A stretch of 64,000 nucleotides of DNA, taken from NCBI GenBank assembly GCA_022786605.1, contig JALFWW010000019.1, positions 62,001 through 126,000 of the forward strand, in the 5' to 3' direction. The translations under genes and the position numbers were made by a program. Numbering within the stretch: the stretch's first letter is position 1; each line of letters begins with the position of its first letter. Shown one piece after another: positions 24,993 through 33,283 of this stretch. This DNA is from Clostridia bacterium. GTDB taxonomy: Bacteria; Bacillota; Clostridia; Lachnospirales; Anaerotignaceae. The notes under the pieces were generated by a model. It was not told where the DNA came from and searched no databases. It worked only from the letters and a program-made list of their open reading frames with translations.

Positions 24993-25493
24993 TTACAGTC
25001 CCAGACTGCCCAGCAGACCGAAGGACAGTATGGATACGATGATACCAGCTGTCAAAACCCCTACCATAATGACAGGGAATGTCTTTTTGGGGTCCATGCC
25101 CAAAAGCGCGCTGATGAGGGCACCCATCCATGCGCCAGTACCGGGCAAAGGTACCGCCACAAAGAGGAATACGCCCCAATAAGCGTATTTGCGGATCTGC
25201 TCACTTTTCTGATCCGCTCTGCGTTCACACCATTCCACCACTTTGCGCATGGGCGTTTTCTTCAGCACCTTGAAAATATACCGGATGAACAGCAGGATAA
25301 AAGGAATGGGCAAGATATTGCCAATATATGCAATGATGAATGTGGGCAGCCATTCCATATTCATGGCAAAGCCCGCAATGATACCGCCGCGCAGTTCCAG
25401 AATGGGCAGCAGAGAAACCAGAAATACAATCCATTCCCGCGCCAGGGTACCTTCAAATGTTGTTACAAACCAATTTGCAATCGTTTCTGCCAA
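24993..25493 (-). CDS. Small multi-drug export family protein (COG2426)
   Basis: 166 residues, four to five membrane segments. The conserved family pattern is present: LVSLLPILELRGGIIAGFA near the N-terminus, GNILPIPFILLF in the middle and VPLPGTGAWMGALISALLGM toward the C-terminus. Despite the family name, transport of drugs by close relatives is not well established. First gene of a probable unit with rsmA; the ATG has GGAGGAGAT a few bases upstream. Confidence 0.88.
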   Translation of the reverse strand: MAETIANWFVTTFEGTLAREWIVFLVSLLPILELRGGIIAGFAMNMEWLPTFIIAYIGNILPIPFILLFIRYIFKVLKKTPMRKVVEWCERRADQKSEQIRKYAYWGVFLFVAVPLPGTGAWMGALISALLGMDPKKTFPVIMVGVLTAGIIVSILSFGLLGSLGL

Positions 25494-25538
25494 ATGATCT
25501 CCTCCTAAACGAAATTTTCCAATACATACATTGCCTTA

Positions 25539-25566
25539 TTATATACGAAAACCATCCGCCTTACAA
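25539..25566 (-). promoter_or_regulatory. Sigma-A promoter of COG2426-rsmA unit
   Basis: TTGTAA (25566-25561), 16-bp spacer, TATAAT (25544-25539) on the minus strand, 46 bp before the ATG. Confidence 0.7.
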
Positions 25567-25698
25567 CATCTGGGACACAGGCGAATGTATATTTTTTGAA
25601 AATTTACGGCTTTTTTGCTTTTTCTATTGAAAAGGGAGGGGGAGTGTGAGAAAATGGGGCTACAAAGTATATGCAAGAAATGGAAAAGAGGGAGACGT

Positions 25699-26562
25699 AT
25701 GACAGAAGAACTACGGGCGCAGCTTATGGGCGTAAAGCTGACAAAAAAAGAAAAACTCATCGCGGAGTTTATTCTGGATAATTTCGCGGAAGCATGTTTC
25801 ATCACATCGACGGAAATCGCAAGACGCCTGCAGGTCAGCGACTCCTCTGTCATTCGCTTCACCCGCACACTGGGGTATACAGGCTTCATGGATTTCCAGC
25901 GGAGCATCCGCAAAACCTATACAGAACGCATCAACAGCGTTTCCGACAACATCACCATTCCGTCAGAAAGACTGAAACTGAGTATTGGTAAGCTGGATCA
26001 GAGCGACATCATGGAAAGTTATTTTTCCAATGTGCTGCAAAATCTGAAATCCTGTGTCAACCAGAACGATTCCCTGTCCTTTGAACGGGCGGCGGGACTC
26101 ATCACAGGCAGCAAACGGAAATTCATCGTCACATCCCGTGCAAACTCCTGCGTAGGGGATATGCTGCTTCTGCTGTTGAAGCATCTGCTGCCGGATGTTT
26201 ACGAAACATCCCACCCTGCCCTCAACGTCATCGACCATCTTTGCGACATTACGGAAAATGACTGTATCGTTGCCGTCAGCTTCCCCCGTTATTCGGAAAT
26301 GGACTTGTTGGCAGCCCAGATGGCTTATGAAGCCGGCGCAAAGATCGTCCTCATTACAGACAAAGCAAGTTCCCCTTTGGCAAAGTATGCCACACAGCTG
26401 CTCACTGTCAGCGTAGACAGCAATACCTTCTTCAACTCCTATGTTGCGGTGCTGTTCACCATGGAACTGCTGTGCTCCTTCATCAGTAAAAAAATGGGGT
26501 ATTCCACAGAAGCAAAATTGCAGCTCATCGACAAATATCTGTCTAAAGTGGGGCTGTTCTAA
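25699..26562 (+). CDS. MurR/RpiR family transcriptional regulator
   Basis: 288 residues. N-terminal HTH_6 domain (about 1-80) with the family hallmark TSTEIARRLQVSDSSVIRFT and RTLGYTGFMDFQ; C-terminal SIS domain (about 125-265) with FIVTSRANS, IVAVSFPRYSEMD and GAKIVLITDKASSPLAKYA, which should bind a sugar phosphate. RpiR proteins control sugar-phosphate or amino-sugar genes, but no sugar genes adjoin, so the regulon is elsewhere. Start at 25699 chosen for GAGGGAG upstream; an ORF extension to 25615 is unlikely to be translated. A terminator follows. Confidence 0.92.
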   Translation: MTEELRAQLMGVKLTKKEKLIAEFILDNFAEACFITSTEIARRLQVSDSSVIRFTRTLGYTGFMDFQRSIRKTYTERINSVSDNITIPSERLKLSIGKLDQSDIMESYFSNVLQNLKSCVNQNDSLSFERAAGLITGSKRKFIVTSRANSCVGDMLLLLLKHLLPDVYETSHPALNVIDHLCDITENDCIVAVSFPRYSEMDLLAAQMAYEAGAKIVLITDKASSPLAKYATQLLTVSVDSNTFFNSYVAVLFTMELLCSFISKKMGYSTEAKLQLIDKYLSKVGLF

Positions 26563-26593
26563 TCATCTTTGACAAACAAACAACAGAAATAGA

Positions 26594-26638
26594 AAGCCGG
26601 AATTCCATGGACCAAATGTCCTGAAACGCCGGCTTTTT
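26594..26638 (+). terminator. Intrinsic terminator after rpiR-type gene
   Basis: Outer stem AAAGCCGG / CCGGCTTT with an inner GGAC / GTCC helix, followed by six T. The outer stem is again the recurrent AAAGCCGG sequence. Confidence 0.75.
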
Positions 26639-26714
26639 TCTTTGCGGGAAATCCAATGGGATAAACCACTTTCTTTGCGGTTTGTATCGCTTTCTTTCAG
26701 AGAGCGGCTTCTTT

Positions 26715-26999
26715 TTATGCGTTTTTCAAGGCATCCAAAGACGCGAAAAACAGATCATAGGCATCTTCCCAGCCATCCAGGGGATAACTCGCGCCCCCAT
26801 TGCAGCTTTTGAGCAGATTGGAGGTGTACTCCTCCCCTTCTCCGAACAATTCTCCTACGGTAATGGGAAAGCCTTTTTCCGTTGCCAATGTGCACAGGGC
26901 AAGTGCCGGGTCCGCTTCCATTCTGGTCCCTTCCAGAGCAGCCAGCAAAGCAGGGTCCGCTTTTGCCATCTCCAGTAATTTCCATAAATTTTCGTTCAT
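26715..26999 (-). CDS. Nif11-domain small protein
   Basis: 94 residues. Residues 1-50 (NENLWKLLEMAKADPALLAA ... EKGFPITVGELF) match the Nif11 leader-peptide domain: a helical repeat of aromatic/acidic pattern, then GF and an EL-containing helix. After it comes CNGGASYPLDGW, including a GG pair of the sort cleaved in RiPP precursors, and a final amphipathic helix. Nif11-type proteins are leaders of modified peptides or stand-alone proteins of unknown role; no RiPP maturase is in the window. Start at 26999 chosen for domain fit; an upstream in-frame ATG at 27053 exists. Sits 68 bp after feoB. Confidence 0.65.
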   Translation of the reverse strand: MNENLWKLLEMAKADPALLAALEGTRMEADPALALCTLATEKGFPITVGELFGEGEEYTSNLLKSCNGGASYPLDGWEDAYDLFFASLDALKNA

Positions 27000-27066
27000 T
27001 TCTGCCACCGCCTTCTTTTGTTCCTTTTCAAATACTTTTTCAGTATAGCACATTTTTTCCGAAAAA

Positions 27067-29091
27067 TTAAGTCAAACCAAACAAACAGAAGATACCATGG
27101 ACTGCGGCGCACAAACAAATGCCAATGACTGTTGGCAGTAAGAAGGAAACTGCTGTCCATCTCCAGCTGTCTGTTTCCTTGCGGATGGTCAGAAGCGTAG
27201 TGGCGCAGGGAAAATGATTCAGGGAAAACAGAATAGCACAGACAGCCGTTGTCCAAGTCCAGCCATTTGCCATAAGCATTGCCCCTGTCTGACTGCCTCC
27301 CTCCATCAACATGCCGCTTTGACTGTAAAACATGAGCAGAATGGGCAGCACAATCTCATTGGCAGGCAGTCCCAGCAGAAATGCCAGCAAAATAGGACCG
27401 GAAAGCCCCATAAGCCCACCCAAAGGCTCCAGAAACATGGCAATCTGTGTCAGCAGTGTGCCATCTCCTACAGGGATCCGCTGGAGCAGCCAAATGACTG
27501 CCCCTGCCGGCGCCGCCGCTGTGATGGCGCGCCCTAGCACAAAAATGGTTCTATCCAGCAAACTCCTTACAAGGACCTGACCGATCTGGGGACGGCGAAA
27601 AGGCGGCAATTCCAGCACAAAAGCAGAGGGCATCCCCCGCAGCAATGTTCGACTCAGGAAAAAAGAAACCAACAGTGTCATGCCCACCGAAATCCCAATG
27701 ACCACAAAAAGAGTAAAACCAGACATCCAAGCCTTTCCTCCCGACAAAAACACTGCCGTTAGCAGCAGAATCGTCGGAAACCGTCCATTGCAAGGCACAA
27801 AGTTATTGGTCAATATGGCAATGAGCCGTTCTCTGGGGGAATCAATGATGCGGCATGCCGTGACCCCTGCGGCATTGCAGCCAAAGCCCATACAAAGTGT
27901 CAATGCCTGTTTGCCGTGAGCCCCTGCCCGCCGGAACAGCCCATCTAACTGAAATGCAATTCGCGGCAGCAGACCACAGTCCTCCAACAGGGTAAACATG
28001 GGAAAAAAGATAGCCATAGGCGGCAGCATGACAGAAACCACCCAGCTTACCGTCAAAAATACCCCATCCATGAGCAGACTTTCCAGCCAGACAGGGCTTG
28101 ACACCAGCACACTGCGGCATTCTGTCCCCAACTGGGTAAAGGCGGACATGAGCCATTGAGAAGGCGCATTTGCTCCCACTGCCGTGATCCAGAACACTAG
28201 CGCCAGCAAAAGCAGCATCACCGGTACTCCTGTCCGTTTCCGCAGAAACAGTTTATCCATCTGTGCTGTTGTATCTGCCTGTATTTCATCCTTTTTGCAG
28301 ACAGCAGAAGCCAGTGTTTCTGCCCGTTTCTGAAAACAAAGAGAGCGTTCTTTTCGATAAAGGGCAAAAACTTCCTCCTCCCCCGCAAAATACGCCCTGC
28401 ATCTGCTTTGCCAATTCCGCAATTCTGCATCCGGCAAAACATCCTCCTCTTTTTGCCAAAGAAAATCCAGCAGAAGGGGTCTGTTTCTGCTTTCCGGCAG
28501 CAGGTCTTCTCCCTCTGCCAGCAGTTCTTCAAATGCCGCTGGCAAAGCCTTATGAAAAGGCGTATGGCGCACATGGGGCTCCTGCTCCATGACCTGTTCC
28601 AAAGCCGCTGTCAAATCTGACAACCCTCTTCCCGTTCTGGCGGCTGTTTTCACCACGGGAACACCTGTCAAAGCTGACAGCTTTTTTTCATCAATGTGAA
28701 TTCCTTTTTTCTCCGCCTCGTCTGACAGATTCAGACACAGCACACACCGGGGCATCAATTCCATGACCTGCAAAGCCAAAGGCAGGTGACGTTCCAAACA
28801 AGAAGCATCCACCACCACTGCCACAGCATCAGCACCGCCAAAAGCCAGAAAATCCCGGGCGCAGGCTTCTTCGGCTCCAGCGGAAAAGAGGGAATAAATC
28901 CCCGGCAGGTCTACCAGAACCGCCTCTTTTTTCCCAAGCCAAAACCGTCCCTCTGCCCTGCCAACGGTTTTCCCAGACCAGTTGCCTGTATGCTGCTTCA
29001 GCCCAGTCAAGGCATTGAACAGGGTGCTCTTTCCCGTATTGGGATTGCCTGCCAAAGCGATACATGGTCTTTTTTCCTCACCCATCCTCAT
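27067..29091 (-). CDS. feoB: Ferrous iron transport protein B
   Basis: 674 residues. N-terminal G domain: G1 GNPNTGKST, G3 DLPGIYSL, G4 NLSD, then a helical GDI-like region and a polytopic C-terminal half with two Gate domains (GFGCNAAGV ... ; GLPANEIVLPILLM). It imports Fe2+ across the cytoplasmic membrane, driven or gated by GTP. The G2 loop reads GNWSGKTV where most FeoB have GNWPGVTV. The ATG at 29091 overlaps the feoA stop (ATGA), indicating translational coupling. A cysteine-rich FeoC or C-terminal tail is absent. Confidence 0.95.
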   Translation of the reverse strand: MRMGEEKRPCIALAGNPNTGKSTLFNALTGLKQHTGNWSGKTVGRAEGRFWLGKKEAVLVDLPGIYSLFSAGAEEACARDFLAFGGADAVAVVVDASCLERHLPLALQVMELMPRCVLCLNLSDEAEKKGIHIDEKKLSALTGVPVVKTAARTGRGLSDLTAALEQVMEQEPHVRHTPFHKALPAAFEELLAEGEDLLPESRNRPLLLDFLWQKEEDVLPDAELRNWQSRCRAYFAGEEEVFALYRKERSLCFQKRAETLASAVCKKDEIQADTTAQMDKLFLRKRTGVPVMLLLLALVFWITAVGANAPSQWLMSAFTQLGTECRSVLVSSPVWLESLLMDGVFLTVSWVVSVMLPPMAIFFPMFTLLEDCGLLPRIAFQLDGLFRRAGAHGKQALTLCMGFGCNAAGVTACRIIDSPRERLIAILTNNFVPCNGRFPTILLLTAVFLSGGKAWMSGFTLFVVIGISVGMTLLVSFFLSRTLLRGMPSAFVLELPPFRRPQIGQVLVRSLLDRTIFVLGRAITAAAPAGAVIWLLQRIPVGDGTLLTQIAMFLEPLGGLMGLSGPILLAFLLGLPANEIVLPILLMFYSQSGMLMEGGSQTGAMLMANGWTWTTAVCAILFSLNHFPCATTLLTIRKETDSWRWTAVSFLLPTVIGICLCAAVHGIFCLFGLT

Positions 29092-29312
29092 TCCACCGCC
29101 TTCACTTGGATTTGTGCCGCATCGCTGTCCCGAAGGGCAATGCGGGTCTGTTTTACATGATACAGGCGTGTGCCGCCCCAAGGGCATGTATACAAAGGCA
29201 TCACCTGACTTTCCTCACAAAACCCCAAATCCAGCAGCCGCAGCAGGCGGCTTTCCACCACCTGGCAGCTCTGCCCCAGAGGAACTTCCGACAAAAGCAT
29301 ATTTCCATCCAT
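29088..29312 (-). CDS. feoA: Ferrous iron transport protein A (FeoA)
   Basis: 74 residues, a small SH3-like FeoA domain: LLSEVPLGQSCQVVESRLLR, then the LLDLGFCEESQV turn and a final strand IALRDSDAAQIQV typical of the family. FeoA assists FeoB at the cytosolic face. GGAGGTG lies 6 bases before the ATG; the stop overlaps the feoB start by 4 bp. The DNA upstream to the IS element (29313-29396) is AT-rich; I found no clear Fur or DtxR box. Confidence 0.88.
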   Translation of the reverse strand: MDGNMLLSEVPLGQSCQVVESRLLRLLDLGFCEESQVMPLYTCPWGGTRLYHVKQTRIALRDSDAAQIQVKAVE

Positions 29313-29396
29313 ATTCCCACCTCCCTGGAAAAATCCTGTTATGCACAATATATGCTGTCAAACAAGGGGTGTGCCTGGACAAAAAATCAGACCGGC

Positions 29397-29420
29397 TTTA
29401 GAGGCATCTTCATAAGAAAA
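29397..29420 (+). repeat. Dispersed hairpin repeat, copy 4, left piece (split by IS)
   Basis: TTTAGAGGCATCTTCATAAG then AAAA matches the left end of the other copies up to the point where they continue CAAAG. The right piece resumes at 30166. Confidence 0.85.
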
Positions 29421-30165
29421 ATCAAAACCACCCGTTGAACGGGTGGTTTGACCAGACCCTATAAGGGTCTATCTCTTGTGGTAGCCCCCTGAAGGGGGCA
29501 CTGAATAGTCTGACAACCACATTTTTAACTCTGGCTGCCCCCTACTCGGGGACACTTTTTATGCCTTATTTCACTGGCTCACCCGTAAACGGGTCTGTAA
29601 ATTCCTTTAAACTTATTTGGTCATTCATAATATCGTCTTCTAGCTGATTTTTAATATATTCCTTTATTGCCGTTTTATATCTGCCTACTGTATCTACAAA
29701 ATATCCTCTACACCAAAAATGACGATTTCCATACTTGTACTTTAAATTTGCATGTCTATCAAATATCATTAAACTACTTTTACTCTTAAGATATCCCATA
29801 AAACCAGATACACTCAAATGCGGCGGAATCTCAACCAACATATGTATATGATTTGAACAACATTCTGCCTCTACAATATTTACACCTTTTCTTTCACAGA
29901 GTTCTCTTAATATTCTTCCAATATCTGCTTTTAATTTTTTATAAATTACTTGTCTACGATATTTAGGCGCGAACACAATATGATATTTGCATATCCATTT
30001 GGAATGTGATAAACTTCTTATGTCATTCATTGACAAAACCTCCTGCTTCTATATTTTGGTTGCCAGACCAATTTCATTATAGCGCAGGAGGTTTCTTTCT
30101 TATACTAAAGTATTTTTACCTACCCCCAGTTGAACTGGGGGTTTTGTCATACCTATTCGGCGTAC
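29421..30165 (-). mobile_element. IS200/IS605-family element, tnpA only (IS200 type)
   Basis: About 745 bp between the two halves of an interrupted dispersed repeat, so the ends are known to within about two bases. Subterminal hairpins with the same loop occur at both ends: CCACCCG, TTGAA, CGGGTGG (29427-29445) and CCCCCAG, TTGAA, CTGGGGG (30123-30141). No terminal inverted repeats and no target duplication, as expected for single-strand Y1 transposition. Carries one tnpA and no tnpB. Between the tnpA stop and 29421 are further small hairpins. Confidence 0.9.
29566..30030 (-). CDS. tnpA: IS200/IS605 family transposase TnpA
   Basis: 154 residues, Y1 HUH single-strand transposase. Seen: KYHIVFAPKYRRQVIY, metal-binding HUH motif NHIHMLVEIPP (His61, His63) and catalytic Tyr125 in TAIKEYIKNQ; standard IS200 TnpA length, intact. 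It cuts and rejoins single-stranded element ends at a short target during replication. Start: ATG at 30030 with AGGAGG 8 bases upstream rather than the TTG at 30036. No frameshift, so the element could be active. Confidence 0.95.
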   Translation of the reverse strand: MNDIRSLSHSKWICKYHIVFAPKYRRQVIYKKLKADIGRILRELCERKGVNIVEAECCSNHIHMLVEIPPHLSVSGFMGYLKSKSSLMIFDRHANLKYKYGNRHFWCRGYFVDTVGRYKTAIKEYIKNQLEDDIMNDQISLKEFTDPFTGEPVK

Positions 30166-30302
30166 AACAAAGAAAGCCGAAATCCTTCTCATGACAAAGG
30201 ATTCCGGCTTTCTTATGATATTGAGATTTTATTTGATCTGTTTTCTTCTGAAGACAGCCATCACAATTCCCTTTGAGAAATCAAAGAAAACCAATGTTTC
30301 CT
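30166..30302 (+). repeat. Dispersed hairpin repeat, copy 4, right piece (long form)
   Basis: Resumes AACAAAGAAAGCCG, hairpin AAAGCCGAAATCCTT / AAGGATTCCGGCTTT, GATTTTATTTGATCTG, then the second block CCCTTTGAGAAATCAAAGAA. The hairpin, read on the minus strand, lies downstream of yycI and may end the wal operon transcript. Confidence 0.8.
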
Positions 30303-30321
30303 GAAAAAGCGCCTGTCTTTT

Positions 30322-31182
30322 TTATTCCTGATTGATGAGTTTGCATGTATAGGCATTGATGATATAAGGCTCTGTCTGTTCCATCAGATAAATTCGATAA
30401 CAGGGCACCGCGTACAGCATACCTTCCGATGTCTGGCTTTCTTTATCCGGTAAATCGTATCCAAGTTCCATACGATTCACAGTCACAGCGCCTTCCGGCT
30501 GGTTTTTCCGTAATTCCCGCATAAATGTGAGCAAAGCTTCATCCCCATAGAAAATATCTTTTTTCTCACCGTTATAGCCCACCACTGGGCAGTATACAAG
30601 CTGCACCTGATAAATGCCCGCCTGAGACACAAAAACCCGGAAATGATTAGAAAATACAATGGTATCATCGTACTTTTCGTAAAATACCACACAATATCCT
30701 TCCTCTGTTTCCAATATATCGTAGGAAACGAAATCACCGAAGTTTTTCTCCATATGATCCATATATTCCTCAGCCTTTTTCAGAGCATCTCCTCGGCTCA
30801 AATCGCCCTTTCCCTTTTCCACCTGCGGAAATACCAGATTGCCCTGAGCGCCTTCTATGGTCAGTTCCGCTGTGGAAGTGCGATATACGGTACTGGTCTG
30901 ACTGGGGACCACCGTGGTTTTCTCTCCGTCAAAAAACACCCTTTCCAGGTCTTCTTTTGTATATGTGGGCACCATACAAGCCAGACGGCTCATGGGTTCC
31001 ATATCCGTAATCAAATCCGTATACATGGTGATGCCGTTTTTGGAAAGCACTTCAAAAATCGCCTTTTCCTGAGAAGCAGTCATGGCATTCTCACGATTTT
31101 GCTGGAAATTCAGCAGCGCCAAACAGGCGTTCAAAATCACCAGCAGCACAATGACGAACTTTTTTGCGTTTTGCCACTCCAT
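30322..31182 (-). CDS. yycI: WalRK regulatory protein YycI
   Basis: 286 residues. One N-terminal membrane anchor (FVIVLLVILNACLALLNFQQ) and an extracytoplasmic YycI/PepSY-like region; MEWQNAKKF is close to the typical MDWxxAK start. In Bacillus YycI and YycH sit outside the membrane and modulate WalK. It is last of the walR-walK-X-yycH-yycI operon, 26 bp after yycH, with AAAGGAGG before the ATG. Confidence 0.88.
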   Translation of the reverse strand: MEWQNAKKFVIVLLVILNACLALLNFQQNRENAMTASQEKAIFEVLSKNGITMYTDLITDMEPMSRLACMVPTYTKEDLERVFFDGEKTTVVPSQTSTVYRTSTAELTIEGAQGNLVFPQVEKGKGDLSRGDALKKAEEYMDHMEKNFGDFVSYDILETEEGYCVVFYEKYDDTIVFSNHFRVFVSQAGIYQVQLVYCPVVGYNGEKKDIFYGDEALLTFMRELRKNQPEGAVTVNRMELGYDLPDKESQTSEGMLYAVPCYRIYLMEQTEPYIINAYTCKLINQE

Positions 31183-31208
31183 AGACTGCCTCCTTTCTGC
31201 TCAGGGTT

Positions 31209-32663
31209 TTAGGAATTCGTGGTTGCGTTGACCACTGTTTCCGGTTCTGTTTCTGTCACTGCTGTCTGTTCCGGCAGGGTACTGTCTGTTTCAATGAGGA
31301 ATATTCGATCATAGAGGTTCACGAACCACTGCAGGCGGATACCCTCTGTTCTGTCCGCAAAATATCCCAGCGCAATATTCTTGACATCGGCGATCTCCCG
31401 CTGCTCTACTGTTTCCTGATACAGACGGTTGGCTGCGTCCAGCGCGTCAATGAACTGCACATCCAGTTTGGCGTCCTTTGCCCCTGACGCTTCATAATTC
31501 ACCGCATAGCGCCGATATTTCTTAACGGAATTGTTGCTGACAGTCACTTCTATGGCATGTTTCATGCCGATCTCCTGCTGAATGCTTTCTGACAGATACA
31601 CAGGCAGTCCATTGACGGCGTAATCAAAGTAATACACCGTTTCATTGCCGCTGCCGCCAATATCCGCCAAATACACATCCGTCTGCAAAGACGCGTCATT
31701 GGTCATAAAATTACAGCTGACCTGATAGCCGTCCAAAAGGGCTGTTTTGGGACCATCACTGCCGTAGTTTTCATAGTTATAATATTCCAGCATACGGCTG
31801 CCGGGATGATACCGCAGCACAACAGAACTGTCACTGAATACAAAATTCCCGTTTTCATCCCGCTGGCTCCAGTCCACAGAGAAATTACGGAAAAACCGTT
31901 CCGCCGTATTTTCCAGCAGTACCCGGCTGACTGCCCCCTCCTGCTCAAAGGCAGGCACCTGCCGTACTGTATCGTAATGATACGGCAGTTCCGCCCATTG
32001 GGGCAGGAACAAATTCCGTCTGAGGACAGCAGAACTGGTTTTTTGTCCCGTAGAGATATAAACCATCTCTCCCTTTGGTTCCGTCTGAAGCGCCTCAAAA
32101 AGTATGGGCGCAGATTTGCTTTTAAAAGCGCGATAAACCACACAGTCATTGGTCTGAGAATTGACAAAATACGCCTTGCTTTCCTCACCTGTTCTTCTTG
32201 CCGGAACGATGGTGATATAATCAAAGGTTTCCAATTCCTGCCCATTTTTCAGACTGCGCATGCCTTCCAGATAATCGTCCATATCAATCATAAAATCATA
32301 CTGCATGACCATACATTTATTCTGCAGCATTTCCTTCCAGTCGGCTTGTTCCAAATCCATACTCTCGCCAATATTTTCCGCCAGAATCTCCTGCAATACA
32401 TCATTGGCTTTCTTCAGCATTTCACTGCTGCCCACCTGATCGGGATAATACACGGAAAAATTAGAGGCTCCGTCCCCCACAGCGTATCTGGTGGCCAACA
32501 GGGCGTTTGTTTCCGATGTTTCCTCCGTTGTGGAAATGGATTCTTTTACCGCACGAAAAAAGTTATGACCTGCTGTTCCTTCAAGCCATAACTCTCCTGT
32601 CTGATACACAGCGGCTATGACCAGAACAACAATGATAACATTTGTAATCCTGTTTCTTTTCAT
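31209..32663 (-). CDS. yycH: YycH-like regulator of WalRK
   Basis: 484 residues. Single N-terminal membrane segment (VIIVVLVIAAVYQTGELWL), then a large extracellular region with the mixed alpha/beta pattern of YycH (FRNFSVDWSQRDENGNFVFS, VVLRYHPGSRMLEYYNY). Sequence identity to Bacillus YycH would be low; the call rests on topology, length and operon position between walK and yycI. Expected to contact the WalK sensor at the outer face. Confidence 0.75.
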   Translation of the reverse strand: MKRNRITNVIIVVLVIAAVYQTGELWLEGTAGHNFFRAVKESISTTEETSETNALLATRYAVGDGASNFSVYYPDQVGSSEMLKKANDVLQEILAENIGESMDLEQADWKEMLQNKCMVMQYDFMIDMDDYLEGMRSLKNGQELETFDYITIVPARRTGEESKAYFVNSQTNDCVVYRAFKSKSAPILFEALQTEPKGEMVYISTGQKTSSAVLRRNLFLPQWAELPYHYDTVRQVPAFEQEGAVSRVLLENTAERFFRNFSVDWSQRDENGNFVFSDSSVVLRYHPGSRMLEYYNYENYGSDGPKTALLDGYQVSCNFMTNDASLQTDVYLADIGGSGNETVYYFDYAVNGLPVYLSESIQQEIGMKHAIEVTVSNNSVKKYRRYAVNYEASGAKDAKLDVQFIDALDAANRLYQETVEQREIADVKNIALGYFADRTEGIRLQWFVNLYDRIFLIETDSTLPEQTAVTETEPETVVNATTNS

Positions 32664-32705
32664 TCGATCTCACCGCTTCTTTATGAATTTATGTTTTCGC
32701 GCGCC

Positions 32706-33137
32706 TTAGTACAGACCAGGCAGCGCAATCATGGTTTGCAGATCTTTTTTCAGCTGTTTGGGCAGACGTTTGATCACGACTGTGTAAGACGCTTCCTCAT
32801 AACCAGCTTTGTCTGCTGTCAATGTCACATAGTTATACCCCATTTCCAGTCCAACGGTGGCTGCGAAGATTCCCATGGAACCTACGGTCACATCCTGTGT
32901 GCTCATAACGCTCATATCCCCGTTGGCATCTTTGCAGCTGACAGACACGGAAACCTTTGTATTGGGTTTCGCTTCGCCGTAAATGGTACGGCTGCTGTCA
33001 AAGGTAGACTCTGTTTCTTCCTGATCCAGATCGATACCGCTGCTGACAGTGATGGGGGTTATCTCTGCGGCAAATGCACTGACGGGAGAAAAGCACAAAA
33101 GTCCTGCCAAAACCAAGCCAAACAATCTTTTTTTCAT
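32706..33137 (-). CDS. Secreted Ig-like domain protein in the wal operon
   Basis: 143 residues. Signal peptide MKKRLFGLVLAGLLCFSPVS with cleavage near AFAAE; mature part is one beta-sandwich domain (IYGEAKPNTKVSVSVSC ... ATVGLEMGYNYVTLTADKAG) resembling bacterial Ig-like/Big domains, ending in a basic amphipathic helix. No wall-sorting motif or SLH. AAGGAGGTG lies 7 bases before the chosen ATG. Its place between walK and yycH is unusual and suggests an extracytoplasmic partner of the WalK-YycHI complex (inference). Confidence 0.75.
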   Translation of the reverse strand: MKKRLFGLVLAGLLCFSPVSAFAAEITPITVSSGIDLDQEETESTFDSSRTIYGEAKPNTKVSVSVSCKDANGDMSVMSTQDVTVGSMGIFAATVGLEMGYNYVTLTADKAGYEEASYTVVIKRLPKQLKKDLQTMIALPGLY

Positions 33138-33283
33138 CTCCGTCACCTCCTTACCGTCAATCTTGTATTTTTTCACTGCCATTATTATACAGCAAGAATA
33201 TTACAGTTTTGTTACAGTGCCCTTACAGTTTCTTAACACCTGATTTTTCCAGTCACTGCGGTGTCGTTTCGGGAAAAATCCTG

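Noticed and set aside
29421..29565. Hairpins at the 3' end of the IS element as CRISPR or riboswitch
   Set aside because: They are subterminal IS200 palindromes with the shared TTGAA loop; no repeat-spacer periodicity.
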